A DNA stretch of 48,781 nucleotides, taken from the NCBI GenBank assembly GCA_003246895.1, contig QKCL01000016.1, positions 1 through 48,781 of the forward strand, in the 5' to 3' direction. The position numbers were made by a program, and so were the translations under genes. The notes under the pieces were generated by a model. The model saw nothing but the letters and a program-made list of their open reading frames with translations. It did not search any database and was not told the origin of the DNA. Numbering within the stretch: position 1 is the stretch's first letter; each line of letters begins with the position of its first letter. Below, one piece after another: positions 24,725-33,490 of the stretch. This stretch comes from Spirochaetota bacterium. Lineage in GTDB: Bacteria; Spirochaetota; UBA4802; UBA5550.

Positions 24725-25276
24725 ATGAGCTACACTACAGAATATCCAGACGAAAAAGAATGCCTGAAGATAATTGAAAAGGAAGGCATGCTTCCAAATA
24801 TCCTGGAACACTCCATTCAGGTAAAAAATGTATCTCTACAGATTTATGACAAACTCCGGGACAATGGCTCCGTAAACCGCGATATACTCATAGCTTCAGC
24901 CCTCCTCCATGACATTGCAAAAACAAGATCAATCAGGGAAAATATTCATCATCACGATATGCTCGGCGGAGAGATGTTACGCGGCATGGGGTACGATTAC
25001 ATAGCTGAAATTGTTGAAAGTCATGTCGTATTCAGGGATTTTCATGAGAATGCCCCGCTTTCGGAAAAGGATATCATCTACTACTCAGACAAGAGGGTAA
25101 TGCACGAAAAAATAGTCAGCCTTGAGACCAGAATCAACGACCTGGCTGTTAGATACGGAAAAACCGAAGAGCACAGACAGAGCATTCTTAAAAACAAAAT
25201 ATTTGTGCTCCGTGTCGAAAAAAAAATAGAACGGTATACCTCCTCTTCGATTAAAACACTGGAAGGACAGGAATGA
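24725..25276 (+). CDS. HD-domain phosphohydrolase
   Basis: A 183-residue HD/HDIG protein. The metal ligands are visible as His in ILEHSIQVKNV, the HD pair in ALLHDIAKT, His residues in ENIHHHDMLGG, and a later His in VESHVVFRDF. This fits metal-dependent phosphohydrolases acting on nucleotides or similar substrates; the substrate is unknown. No strong ribosome site is visible before ATG 24725. The 3' end overlaps the radical SAM gene by ATGA, so the two are translationally coupled and presumably work together. Confidence 0.85.
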   Translation: MSYTTEYPDEKECLKIIEKEGMLPNILEHSIQVKNVSLQIYDKLRDNGSVNRDILIASALLHDIAKTRSIRENIHHHDMLGGEMLRGMGYDYIAEIVESHVVFRDFHENAPLSEKDIIYYSDKRVMHEKIVSLETRINDLAVRYGKTEEHRQSILKNKIFVLRVEKKIERYTSSSIKTLEGQE

Positions 25277-26925
25277 AGCGGTACCTCATTCTTGACTGTT
25301 TTATTGATGAACCTGCCTGCCTCGGTGTTCCGCCCTTTGTTTCACCATACCCCAGGTATCTTCTGGGTGCACTGCTTGACGCCGGTATTGAAGAGGACCG
25401 AATCGAATACCTCACAATTGATGACCTGAGAAACAGTGACTACAGACTCCACGAATCCTTTGAGCATGTCTTTCTCATAGGCGGAGCAGTTGTTCCGGGA
25501 AAATATCTCGGAGCAAGAATCGGAACACTTGCAGAAATAGTAAAAATTGCAGAAAACCTGAAATTCAGAAACATCACCGTAGGCGGTCTCATCAACAGGC
25601 CCTTAAAGGAAAGGTTTCCGGAAATAGATGTTGTTTACAGAGATATTGAAAAGTACGCCCATACAATGATAAAGGGAAAGGCATCGGATGATTACAGGAC
25701 AGCTGACGAAACCATGCGCTGGGCAGAGCTCGGAGCCTGCATTGTAAAAAAACACCCCTGGTTTCCCAACATAATATGCGAAATTGAAACAGGCCGGGGA
25801 TGCCCGAGACTTAACCACTGTTCATTCTGTTCAGAGGGATTATTCAGGGACATTTCGTTCCGGAGCGTAGAGGATATTACAGGTGAAGTTGATTCCCTCA
25901 TTGATTCAGGTTGCCGGAGGTTCCGCCTGGGCAGACAGGCAGATATTATCCAGTACGGAACCCCCTTCAGGGAATTCAGGAACGGCTTCCCGAAACCTTC
26001 ACCAAAGGCGGTGAAGGAACTGTTTTCAGAACTGAAAACCCGAAGGGAAACCGGCAAGATATCGGTCCTTAACATAGACAACGGAAATCCCGGTTCCATT
26101 GTGGCCTGGCCCGATGAATCATCTGAAGTTCTGCAGTCTATTACAGACTCAATAACAGAGGGGGACACCCTTCCGTTCGGTATTGAGTCATTTGACACGA
26201 ACATTGTAAAACTGAACAGCCTGAAAATAATGCCCGATGATGCTCTTACTGCCGTGTCGATTCTCAACAGAATCGGCGGGGTCAGGCGTAACGGACTTCC
26301 GGTTCTTCTTCCAGGCATAAACCTCATACACGGCCTCACAGGGGAAGACAAGAACACATTCAGGACCAATTATGATTACCTTTCAAGAATCGCAGAAAAA
26401 GGTGACCTCATAAAAAGAATAAATATCAGGAAACTCCAGCCCTACCCCGGAACTGAACTCTACGGGAACAGCCAGAAAATCGGCGGACAGGTCCAGAAGA
26501 GATTTGAATTCTACAGGGAAAAGATCAGGGACGAGATAGATACATTCATGCTGAGAAAAATTTATCCCGCAGGTACAGTACTGGGTGATGTATTTATTCT
26601 GGACCGCAGAAACGGCTACTCCATGGGGAAACAGATTGCCAGCTATTCCATTACGGTAAAGGTACCGGGAGAGTATGAACTGATGAAGTTTAAGAACGTT
26701 GCAGTTACCGGACACAGCGAGAGGTCCCTGAAGGGAATAACTCTCCCCCTTGAAATAAACAGGGCCGGACAGAAACTTCTGGAATACATTCCCGGAATAA
26801 GCAGGGACCGGGCATCTGAAATGATTCTTCAGCGTCCCTTCACTTCAACCGATGAAATAGAGAAATACTTTGAAAACACACCCAAAGAGCTCAGGGAAGT
26901 AATTCTGAAAAACATTGTCTTTTAG
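25273..26925 (+). CDS. Radical SAM enzyme with C-terminal helix-hairpin-helix
   Basis: A 550-residue Fe-S enzyme. The putative 4Fe-4S cysteines are in ETGRGCPRLNHCSFCSEG, a C-x6-C-x2-C spacing instead of the canonical C-x3-C-x2-C. The N-terminal third (1-150) resembles a B12-binding-like Rossmann region. The barrel follows with FRLGRQADI and FGIESFDTNIVKLNSL, then a TRAM-like stretch, and a C-terminal helix-hairpin-helix (LLEYIPGISRDRASEMILQR). From memory this architecture matches the uncharacterised group COG1031, common in archaea, whose cysteine spacing is also expanded. The reaction is unknown; the HhH suggests a nucleic acid substrate. It is coupled to the HD gene by an ATGA overlap. 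Confidence 0.82.
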   Translation: MKRYLILDCFIDEPACLGVPPFVSPYPRYLLGALLDAGIEEDRIEYLTIDDLRNSDYRLHESFEHVFLIGGAVVPGKYLGARIGTLAEIVKIAENLKFRNITVGGLINRPLKERFPEIDVVYRDIEKYAHTMIKGKASDDYRTADETMRWAELGACIVKKHPWFPNIICEIETGRGCPRLNHCSFCSEGLFRDISFRSVEDITGEVDSLIDSGCRRFRLGRQADIIQYGTPFREFRNGFPKPSPKAVKELFSELKTRRETGKISVLNIDNGNPGSIVAWPDESSEVLQSITDSITEGDTLPFGIESFDTNIVKLNSLKIMPDDALTAVSILNRIGGVRRNGLPVLLPGINLIHGLTGEDKNTFRTNYDYLSRIAEKGDLIKRINIRKLQPYPGTELYGNSQKIGGQVQKRFEFYREKIRDEIDTFMLRKIYPAGTVLGDVFILDRRNGYSMGKQIASYSITVKVPGEYELMKFKNVAVTGHSERSLKGITLPLEINRAGQKLLEYIPGISRDRASEMILQRPFTSTDEIEKYFENTPKELREVILKNIVF

Positions 26926-26941
26926 AATAGACACGCCGGTA

Positions 26942-28192
26942 TTAAAGGTATTTCCTCACTTCGTCTGCAATTATCTCTATTCCGCTTTCAACTGCCTCAT
27001 TATTCTGTGAGTAGGTAAGCCTTATACACTCCCTGCTGTGCTGCCAGTCCTCCTGAAGTCCCGGGAAAAAATAATGTCCCGACACGATGAGGACCCCACG
27101 TTTCTTCAGTTTTTCATAGAGTTCATGGCTTGTTATTTTAAGTCCCCTGAACCATATCCAGAGAAAGATTGCACCTTCAGGCTTGTGAATAAAGAAGTCA
27201 AGGCCCGCAAGATGTTCACGAAGCTTTGATACAGCAAATTCCATTTTACTTCTGTAATAGGGTTCGATTACATTCCTGCTAATGGATACTATTTCGCCGG
27301 TTTTAACAAGATCAGCGGCAAGAACAGCTCCCACGCTTCCCGGAGCAAGGTTCATTACGGCATTTATCTGGCACACAAGATCAATGACCTCCCTTGGCCC
27401 CACGATGATTCCTGTCCGCACTCCTGGAAGCCCAAGCTTTGAAAGGCTGAAGCAGGTAATGATATTCTCTCCCCAATAGGGCTTTACATCGGTAAATACA
27501 ATATTCGGAAACGGTGTGCCATAGGCATTGTCAATAATAAGCGGTATGCCCTTCTCCTTCGTAAGCTCAACAAGACGGCCCGTCTCATAATCGGAGAGAA
27601 CATTCCCCGTGGGATTTGTGGGTCTGGACACACACGCTGCCCCGATGGTCTCATCAAAAACAAGTCTGTCAAAATCTATGTGATATTTAAAAAGGTTGTC
27701 TTCCAGAAATTCGATCTCAGGTTTAACAGATACAAAGAGCTCTTCCTCTGAAATACCGACATCGCTGTAGCCTATATACTCAGGTGCAAGGGGAAGGAGA
27801 ATTTTCTTATAGCTTCCGTCACGGAACCTTCCGGCAAAGATATTGAAAAGCGCAAAAAATGCTGACTGGCTTCCATTGGTAAGGGCAACGTTTTCCTCTG
27901 TAACATCCCAGCCGTAGTCGTTGCGGAGAAATTTTACAAATTCCGTGATAAAGGCATGGTTTCCCTGTGGTGCATCGTAATTGCCGACACATTCCTCAAA
28001 GCATGTACCGTCATTGAGAATATCAATCATGCCCTTGCGGAGAAGTTTCTGTACTTCCGGGATATGGGCAGGATTGCCCCCTCCGAGCATCTTCATGTCC
28101 CGGTTAACAGACATTGCCTGACCGAGATCATCCATGAGTGATTTGATACCGGATTTCTTTGAAATCTTCTCACCGAATTCTGAAAACTGCAT
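26942..28192 (-). CDS. avtA: Valine--pyruvate aminotransferase
   Basis: A 416-residue PLP-dependent class I aminotransferase that interconverts valine and pyruvate with 2-oxoisovalerate and alanine. The protein resembles E. coli AvtA from end to end: it starts MQFSEFGEKISKKSGIKSLM, then MLGGGNPAHIPEVQ, ALTNGSQSAFFALFNIFAGR, PLAPEYIGYSDVG, SRPTNPTGNV, and the PLP-lysine segment CFSLSKLGLPGVRTGI. The length (417 in E. coli) matches. It stands alone, converging with the radical SAM gene and diverging from the HAMP-TPR gene, with 162 bases between the two starts. Confidence 0.93.
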   Translation of the reverse strand: MQFSEFGEKISKKSGIKSLMDDLGQAMSVNRDMKMLGGGNPAHIPEVQKLLRKGMIDILNDGTCFEECVGNYDAPQGNHAFITEFVKFLRNDYGWDVTEENVALTNGSQSAFFALFNIFAGRFRDGSYKKILLPLAPEYIGYSDVGISEEELFVSVKPEIEFLEDNLFKYHIDFDRLVFDETIGAACVSRPTNPTGNVLSDYETGRLVELTKEKGIPLIIDNAYGTPFPNIVFTDVKPYWGENIITCFSLSKLGLPGVRTGIIVGPREVIDLVCQINAVMNLAPGSVGAVLAADLVKTGEIVSISRNVIEPYYRSKMEFAVSKLREHLAGLDFFIHKPEGAIFLWIWFRGLKITSHELYEKLKKRGVLIVSGHYFFPGLQEDWQHSRECIRLTYSQNNEAVESGIEIIADEVRKYL

Positions 28193-28354
28193 AGGAAAAC
28201 CCCTGAACGATTTACAGGAATAATTTCCCCTGTGCCGGATCCTGTCAAGTAATGTTAAGATTTTACTTCAATTTAAAAAATGATTTACATTTTTTTGTGT
28301 CATATGACATTTTTTTCAGTAGATTAAATATTATTAAATTCTGAAAGGCCTGAA

Positions 28355-29503
28355 ATGTTGGATAGTTTTAAAAAAATGTACCTGAAAAAGAGCTGTGCAG
28401 TTTCCGGCTTTTCGAAAAAATTTCTCCTCACAATAGCACTGGTATATTCTCTCTTTATAGTTGCATCATCTGTAATAATATATCTTACATTCAGTGTTTC
28501 GGAAAAAAAAACAGGCCAGATACTATATACAGAAAACATAAAATACCAGAGCAGAATTCTCAACCTCATAGTTGAAAATCAGGAGAACATTCCTGAATCT
28601 CCCGAAGGCCTAATGGAAATACTCCGGAAGAACTATAAAGGCAAAGAGGGGGTTCTTTCCCTGATCATTTTTAAAAAGACCGATGATGATAACTACTTCA
28701 GGGTAATTGACATCCTGAAACTCTACGGGCTATTTGACCCGAAGATTTCCAGAGGGCAGAACGTTACTGTTAAAAAGGGTGTTGAGATCTTGAAAAACGG
28801 CTTCTCCTACAGCACCTACGACCGGCAGATATACACGGACGGTATAGTAAAATGGCAGAACATATACCAGCCAGTGACCATTGGAAAACAGAAATTCCTC
28901 ATCAACGGGCTAATTTCAGTTGTGGAACAGGAAAAAATCATAAAATCCATTGACAGCAGAAACAGCCTCTACAGGACAATACTCTTTATAATATCAGCCC
29001 TCATAATGCTTGGTGTCATCGTTTCAACATGTCTTTTTTATCAGAATTATTCAGGCATTCTGAAAGGGCTGGCTTCACACTTTGACCAGGCCGCACAGGG
29101 AAATTTTAATGTCAGAATAAAGCAGACAGATGACATTGATTTCAACAGACTGGCCGATTCATTCAACAGTTTTGTCGACAGCCTCATGGACAAAAAGACA
29201 ATTACCATGGGCAGCGAGGATTACCTTGCATATATAAACAGCCGAAGCAACCAGCTCTTTCAGGAAGGAGTATCCCTCATAAAGGAAAATGCATTTGAAG
29301 ATGCACTGGAAAGTTTCAGGGTTCTTGAGATACTGAAGCCCGACAGCCATGCAGTGGTGTTTAACCTTGGAGTAATTTACGCCAAGATGAAACGCTATAT
29401 GGAGGCCATGGTCATGTTTGAAAGGGCAATCAAAATCGATCCTGATCATGAACTATCACTCAGGTACAAGGAAAAAGTAGTAAAACTTCTTAACAGACAA
29501 TGA
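28355..29503 (+). CDS. HAMP-domain membrane protein with C-terminal TPRs
   Basis: A 382-residue membrane protein. Helix 1 (about 22-48, FLLTIALVYSLFIVASSVII) and helix 2 (about 205-232, TILFIISALIMLGVIVSTC) enclose a periplasmic sensor-like domain. A HAMP segment (about 233-285, FDQAAQGNFNVRIKQTDD) follows. The C-terminal part holds two TPR units (ENAFEDALESFRVLEILKPD and KRYMEAMVMFERAIKIDPDH). No kinase, cyclase or methyl-accepting domain is present, so the output should be protein binding by the TPRs. The stop overlaps the uvrC start by ATGA. A likely promoter region of 162 bases is shared with the divergent avtA. Confidence 0.83.
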   Translation: MLDSFKKMYLKKSCAVSGFSKKFLLTIALVYSLFIVASSVIIYLTFSVSEKKTGQILYTENIKYQSRILNLIVENQENIPESPEGLMEILRKNYKGKEGVLSLIIFKKTDDDNYFRVIDILKLYGLFDPKISRGQNVTVKKGVEILKNGFSYSTYDRQIYTDGIVKWQNIYQPVTIGKQKFLINGLISVVEQEKIIKSIDSRNSLYRTILFIISALIMLGVIVSTCLFYQNYSGILKGLASHFDQAAQGNFNVRIKQTDDIDFNRLADSFNSFVDSLMDKKTITMGSEDYLAYINSRSNQLFQEGVSLIKENAFEDALESFRVLEILKPDSHAVVFNLGVIYAKMKRYMEAMVMFERAIKIDPDHELSLRYKEKVVKLLNRQ

Positions 29504-31308
29504 CAGAAAACGAAAAGATCAGACACATACTGAAAAACCTTCCAACAGAACCAGGCGTTTACCTCATGCTTGACGGGGATGAGAACATAATCTATATAGG
29601 AAAGGCAGGATCGTTAAAGAAGAGGGTATCATCCTATTTTCAGAAAAAAGACCATGACGCGAAAACCAGAGTACTGGTAAGGAATATCAGAAATATTGAA
29701 TTTATAGTTACAGATAATGAAATCGAAGCTCTCCTGCTTGAAAACAACCTTATAAAAAAACACAAGCCCAAGTTCAATGTACGACTTAAAGATGACAAGC
29801 GTTACCCCTATATTGCGGTTACCCTTAATGAAAATTTTCCCAGAATAATCTACACAAGAAACATAAAGAAAAACAGGGACAAGTATTTCGGCCCCTATAC
29901 GGACGCAAAGGCCGCAAAAAATACAGTGACCATGATAAACAACACCTTCAAGCTCAAGACCTGCCGCAAGGACCTTCCCCTGAAAAAAGGGGAAAGGCCG
30001 TGCCTGAACTACCAGATAAATAAATGCTCAGGAGCATGTGAAAACAGAATTTCCCGCGAAGAGTACATGGAACTTGTCAATAATGCAGTGAGCTTTCTCG
30101 AGGGGAATATCAGCCCTGTACTGAAAAGCCTAAGTGAAAGGATGAAAGCCTATTCATCAAAGATGGATTTCGAGAAGGCAGCCCAGATGCGTGATATCAT
30201 ATATGATATTCAGAAAATTTCGGAAACACAGAAAGTCGACGTGGCCTCTGGCCTTGACAAGGACTACATGGGGGTATCAATTTTCGGCAATGAAGCGGTT
30301 CTCGTTCTTTTTGAATTCAGAAACGGGGTACTGCTTGGAAGAAAGGTCAACATATTCGACAACGCCGCATATTCAAATGAAGGAGAGCTTATCTCATCCT
30401 TCATTCCTGAACATTACAGGGAAAAGGAGGAGATCCCCTCCGGCATTGTCACCTCAGTACAGGTTGAGGAATCAAAACTTCTCGAAAGTTACCTGTCAGG
30501 TATCGGCAGCAAAAAGGTAAAAATCTCCCACGCAAAATCCGCTGATGACAGGTCAGTCATAAAGATGCTCCAGAGGAACATAGACATTATTGCAGCAGAG
30601 AGAAATGAACCTGAAGAATACTCAGTGGAATATGGTCTAAAGATTCTGAAGGAGAGGCTTGGCCTTGAAAAGGAACCTGAACGGATTGACTGTTTCGACA
30701 TCTCAAACTTTCACGGGAAGGATGCAGTTGCTTCCATGTCTGTGTTTATAAACGGAAGGCCTGAAAAGTCTGAGTACAGGCGCTACAGAATAAGATCCTA
30801 CGACGAACCAAATGATCCAGGAATGATGCACGAAGCAGTTTCAAGGAGAGTGCAGAACATCCACAATGAGGAACTCACTCCTCCTGACCTGATACTGATA
30901 GACGGCGGACCCACACAGCTTACAAGGGCAATTGAGGCCGTGGAAAATTTCAGCATACAGACCAAAGTTATTTCAATAGCAAAAAAGTTTGAGGAGATCT
31001 ACACTTCTCCAAAGGAACCTCCCCTGCACTTTGAGGAATCATCCCCTGCCCTTAAGATACTGCAGAATTTAAGGGACGAGGCTCACCGTTTCGGCATCAC
31101 CTATCACAGGAAATTAAGGGACAGAAGAACCACAGGATCTGTTCTGGATGATATAAAGAGTATCGGACAGAACACAAAGAGGCTTCTGCTCTCCCATTTC
31201 GGGTCAATTGAAAGGATTTCATCTGCAAGTATAGATGAACTCTCTGCAGTTGAGGGAATCGGAAGGAAGACTGCTGAAAAAATCGCAAAGTTCTTTTCAG
31301 AGGAATAA
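29500..31308 (+). CDS. uvrC: UvrABC excinuclease subunit C
   Basis: A 602-residue nucleotide excision repair nuclease that makes both incisions around a lesion marked by UvrB. The GIY-YIG domain is at the N-terminus (PGVYLMLDGDENIIYIGKAG). A cysteine region likely to bind an Fe-S cluster follows (TCRKDLP, RPCLNYQINKCSGACEN). The UVR motif is MDFEKAAQMRDIIYDIQ, the RNase H-like endonuclease domain includes CFDISNFHGKDAVASMSVF and LILIDGG, and tandem helix-hairpin-helix motifs close the protein (SAVEGIGRKTAEKIAKF). The length is normal. Coupling of its start to the HAMP-TPR gene is unusual for this gene. Confidence 0.96.
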   Translation: MTENEKIRHILKNLPTEPGVYLMLDGDENIIYIGKAGSLKKRVSSYFQKKDHDAKTRVLVRNIRNIEFIVTDNEIEALLLENNLIKKHKPKFNVRLKDDKRYPYIAVTLNENFPRIIYTRNIKKNRDKYFGPYTDAKAAKNTVTMINNTFKLKTCRKDLPLKKGERPCLNYQINKCSGACENRISREEYMELVNNAVSFLEGNISPVLKSLSERMKAYSSKMDFEKAAQMRDIIYDIQKISETQKVDVASGLDKDYMGVSIFGNEAVLVLFEFRNGVLLGRKVNIFDNAAYSNEGELISSFIPEHYREKEEIPSGIVTSVQVEESKLLESYLSGIGSKKVKISHAKSADDRSVIKMLQRNIDIIAAERNEPEEYSVEYGLKILKERLGLEKEPERIDCFDISNFHGKDAVASMSVFINGRPEKSEYRRYRIRSYDEPNDPGMMHEAVSRRVQNIHNEELTPPDLILIDGGPTQLTRAIEAVENFSIQTKVISIAKKFEEIYTSPKEPPLHFEESSPALKILQNLRDEAHRFGITYHRKLRDRRTTGSVLDDIKSIGQNTKRLLLSHFGSIERISSASIDELSAVEGIGRKTAEKIAKFFSEE

Positions 31309-31356
31309 TTTTTTCTTTACAAAAACCATGTTAAAAGTTTTTATTGAAAAACATTC

Positions 31357-31430
31357 CGGGGCGTAGCGCAGCCAGGTAGCGCACATGACTGGGGGTCATG
31401 TGGTCGCAGGTTCAAATCCTGTCGCCCCGA
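31357..31430 (+). tRNA. tRNA-Pro (anticodon GGG)
   Basis: A 74-base cloverleaf: acceptor stem CGGGGCG / CGCCCCG, D stem GCGC / GCGC, anticodon stem CATGA / TCATG with loop CTGGGGG (anticodon GGG, reading CCC and CCU), a 5-base variable loop, T stem GCAGG / CCTGT with loop TTCAAAT, and discriminator A. The CCA end is not encoded. It is the left boundary of the downstream island, and its 3' half is repeated at 32481 and 48387. The two partial copies have TTCGAAT in the T loop while this intact gene has TTCAAAT. Confidence 0.95.
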
Positions 31431-31433
31431 ATA

Positions 31434-31461
31434 AAAGCCCTGATTTAATCAGGGCTTTTTC
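31434..31461 (+). terminator. Terminator of tRNA-Pro
   Basis: A 9-bp stem (AGCCCTGAT with a three-base loop and its complement) followed by TTTTT lies four bases after the tRNA. The same hairpin is copied almost unchanged at 32524-32551 and in degraded form near 48424-48450, as part of the repeated attachment unit. Confidence 0.88.
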
Positions 31462-31495
31462 ATGCCCTCATATATCTGCCATCGTTAAAATTACC

Positions 31496-31546
31496 CCGTT
31501 GACCAAATATTGACCAAACTTTTCAAAAATAGCAAATCAAAGTATA
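31496..31546. repeat. Direct repeat D1 with paired TTGACC motifs
   Basis: The block with GTTGACCAAATATTGACC, then CAAACTTTTC and AATAGCAAATCAAAG, recurs with few changes at 32315-32370 (D2). The two flank the small membrane protein gene at 31611-32216. They could be integrase arm sites or a relic of a duplicated element end. Confidence 0.7.
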
Positions 31547-31610
31547 ATATCTGTCATTTCACCACCGTGGTTTTCAACCATACTTTTGACACATTTATAC
31601 AATCTATAAT

Positions 31611-32216
31611 TTATAGTGAATTATAATTACTATTCCCGCTTACGGCTTTAGCTCTCTCTTCAATTTTCAAAATTTTCAAATCTCGATAGTTTTCTTTTCC
31701 ATTGTCAGTCTTAGACGGCATATAATACACCCTAACATATTTGCCATTTGTCAAATGTCCACCATGTGCTATTGTCATGGTATAATATAACGTTGCAACA
31801 TAATAATTTATCTCAAAAGTCTTATCTTTAATATGGACAATATCCCCTTGTGTCTTTCCGTAAGATGGCTGCTGGAATTCGACTTTGACTATTCCCTGTA
31901 CTATTTTCAAATCAGGACTATTTAATTCATCAGACACTCGTGATTTTTCTACTTCGATCAGGCCAAGAATACATACTCCAATTATCACTGCTATTGTGCC
32001 GACAGCGATACTTTGATATATAGGGTCACCTTTAAAAGGAGCATTTATAAAATATTTAATAAGAGTATACAGTGCAGATTTATCACCCCATTTTTTTTTG
32101 GAATACCAACCAATTATACCCAATACAATGAAAATACTACCAACAATTATTGGTGCAAAAAATTTGGATGTATCTAATTGCTGTGTTGTAATATTCCACA
32201 CTTCTATGAATTTCAT
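31611..32216 (-). CDS. Small membrane protein, 201 aa
   Basis: The product starts MKFIEVWNITTQQLDTSKFF and has two hydrophobic helices, about 17-36 (APIIVGSIFIVLGIIGWY) and about 66-86 (SIAVGTIAVIIGVCILGLI). A soluble C-terminal domain of about 110 residues has a beta-rich look. It loosely resembles membrane-anchored DUF3592-like proteins, but I cannot confirm a family. I choose ATG 32216, which has a GGAG site, over the in-frame ATG at 32234. It is the only gene in the first unit of the island, between attachment repeats A and B, and it is more AT-rich than the core genome. Nothing identifies a role in recombination; it is probably cargo. Confidence 0.65.
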   Translation of the reverse strand: MKFIEVWNITTQQLDTSKFFAPIIVGSIFIVLGIIGWYSKKKWGDKSALYTLIKYFINAPFKGDPIYQSIAVGTIAVIIGVCILGLIEVEKSRVSDELNSPDLKIVQGIVKVEFQQPSYGKTQGDIVHIKDKTFEINYYVATLYYTMTIAHGGHLTNGKYVRVYYMPSKTDNGKENYRDLKILKIEERAKAVSGNSNYNSL

Positions 32217-32314
32217 TATAACTCCATACGACAAGAATTACTTAATATAATTGCTGTACAAATTTATCACAAGAATAGAGCTATTTTATTCATAAAGTCA
32301 AGAAGTCTTATTCC

Positions 32315-32370
32315 CTGTTGACCATATATTGACCAAGTTTTTCAAGAATAGCAAATCAAAGCAAAGTATA
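32315..32370. repeat. Direct repeat D2 with paired TTGACC motifs
   Basis: Near copy of D1 (31496-31546): GTTGACCATATATTGACC, then CAAGTTTTTC and AATAGCAAATCAAAG. It lies about 110 bases to the left of attachment repeat B. Confidence 0.7.
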
Positions 32371-32391
32371 GCAATCTCTTAAATACCCAAA

Positions 32392-32426
32392 GTTTTTAAC
32401 CTCTGATTAAATCAGTAGTTAAAAAC
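32392..32426. repeat. Two-step inverted repeat next to attachment repeat B
   Basis: Outer arms GTTTTTAAC / GTTAAAAAC (9 bp) and inner arms CTGATT / AATCAG (6 bp) are separated by two-base bulges and a one-base loop. The position, 55 bases from attachment repeat B, suggests a recombination or regulatory site, or a terminator relic. Confidence 0.55.
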
Positions 32427-32480
32427 ACACAAAAGCAAACTAAAACAATTTAGAGCAACTTTTTCAATTTGGCACTCTGA

Positions 32481-32630
32481 GGGGTCATGTGGTCGCAGGT
32501 TCGAATCCTGTCGCTCCGAATGAAAGCCCTGATTTAATCAGGGCTTTTTCATGCCCTCATATATCTGCCATCGCTGAAAAGACACTCCGCAGGACATATA
32601 TTGGACAAGAAAAACAAATCGAGTATAGTA
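32481..32630 (+). repeat. Attachment-site repeat B
   Basis: The first 93 bases match 31392-31484 without gaps and with only a few substitutions. They include the 3' part of tRNA-Pro with a canonical TTCGAAT T loop, the terminator and the conserved ATATCTGCC block. The 5' half of the tRNA is absent, so no functional tRNA is made. Further right, GGACATATATTGGACAAG is a diverged form of the TTGACC doublet. It marks the boundary between the small unit and the main operon. Confidence 0.85.
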
Positions 32631-32716
32631 TTCCCTACTTAAACCTGTTTTCATGTTATTCTATAATGTTAACTTTATCAAGCATTACGATCCCGCTTTC
32701 TTTGCAGAATAAATTT

Positions 32717-33490
32717 TTACAGGCTGATTTTTATGGATATAATCGAAATATTGTCTGAGGAACCTTCTTCAAGGGCAAACTTCACAAGACTCCTGTTAAC
32801 CTCCTGAAGGTCTTCCGCATTATCTCTAATAATCTCTTTTATATCCTCGTAACATCTGTTCATGTCAATATCAGTAAGACCGTCACTGCACAGAACGAGT
32901 ATATCATTATCCATGATCTTGCCGGTGAGATCGAATGTATCTATGATAATGTTATCAATGCCACCTCCGACAGCACTAACAATAACGTTCTTCGGAACAT
33001 TCCCTCCATAGAGCTGTGCAGCCGAATGGTCTACAGTAATCTGTGAAAGATAAGTATCATGGAACCTGTACAGCCTTGAATCTCCAACATTAAAAACAAT
33101 ACACTTTTCACTATTAAAAAGTGTGCCCACCAGTGTTGTTCCCATACGTTTTTTGTTGCTTTCATTTCCGAAGGAGTTGACCTCCCTGTGTATCCTGAGT
33201 ATGGCTTCCTTTAAAACTTCCGTGTCTTCAATAAATTCCCTGCTCTGTCTGTCAAGAGCCTCTGAGAGTTTCTCAAGTGCCATGCGGCTTGCGACCTCGC
33301 CCGAAGCATGGCCTCCCATACCGTCAGCAACGGCAAAGCACACCGGATCTTCGCCTATCTCCTTTTCTTCAACTTCAGGTGTTTCATAACTGTCTTCCTG
33401 ATTCACGATGAGGCCGTCACAGAAGAGTGAATCTTCATTGGCCTGTCTCACAGAGCCCTTATCTGTCATAGAACTGTACTTAATTTTCAT
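32717..33490 (-). CDS. PP2C-family serine/threonine phosphatase
   Basis: A 257-residue soluble Mn/Mg-dependent phosphatase. All core motifs are present: RQANEDS near residue 15, ADGMGGHASGEVAS (about 53-66, with metal-binding Asp and Gly), GTTLVGTLF, VFNVGDSRLYRF, ITVDHS, ILVLCSDGLTD and the final SDNISIISI. It is of the PstP/PrpC type that pairs with Hanks-type kinases and FHA proteins. Its ATG overlaps the stop of the FHA gene by four bases, so it is translationally coupled. It is the last gene of the island operon. It should reverse phosphorylation by the kinase encoded at 38812-41220. Confidence 0.94.
   Translation of the reverse strand: MKIKYSSMTDKGSVRQANEDSLFCDGLIVNQEDSYETPEVEEKEIGEDPVCFAVADGMGGHASGEVASRMALEKLSEALDRQSREFIEDTEVLKEAILRIHREVNSFGNESNKKRMGTTLVGTLFNSEKCIVFNVGDSRLYRFHDTYLSQITVDHSAAQLYGGNVPKNVIVSAVGGGIDNIIIDTFDLTGKIMDNDILVLCSDGLTDIDMNRCYEDIKEIIRDNAEDLQEVNRSLVKFALEEGSSDNISIISIKISL

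Larger units (their letters stand above)
31392..31546 (+). repeat. Attachment-site repeat A (intact tRNA end, attL-like)
   Basis: From the anticodon loop of tRNA-Pro to 31484 this sequence is collinear, without gaps, with 32481-32573. The identity runs through the T arm, the acceptor end, the terminator and a further conserved block (CATGCCCTCATATATCTGCC). Beyond it comes a doublet TTGACCAAATATTGACCAA at 31499-31517, which may be a pair of recombinase arm sites, and an AT-rich tail to about 31546 with weaker similarity in the other copies. Confidence 0.85.
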
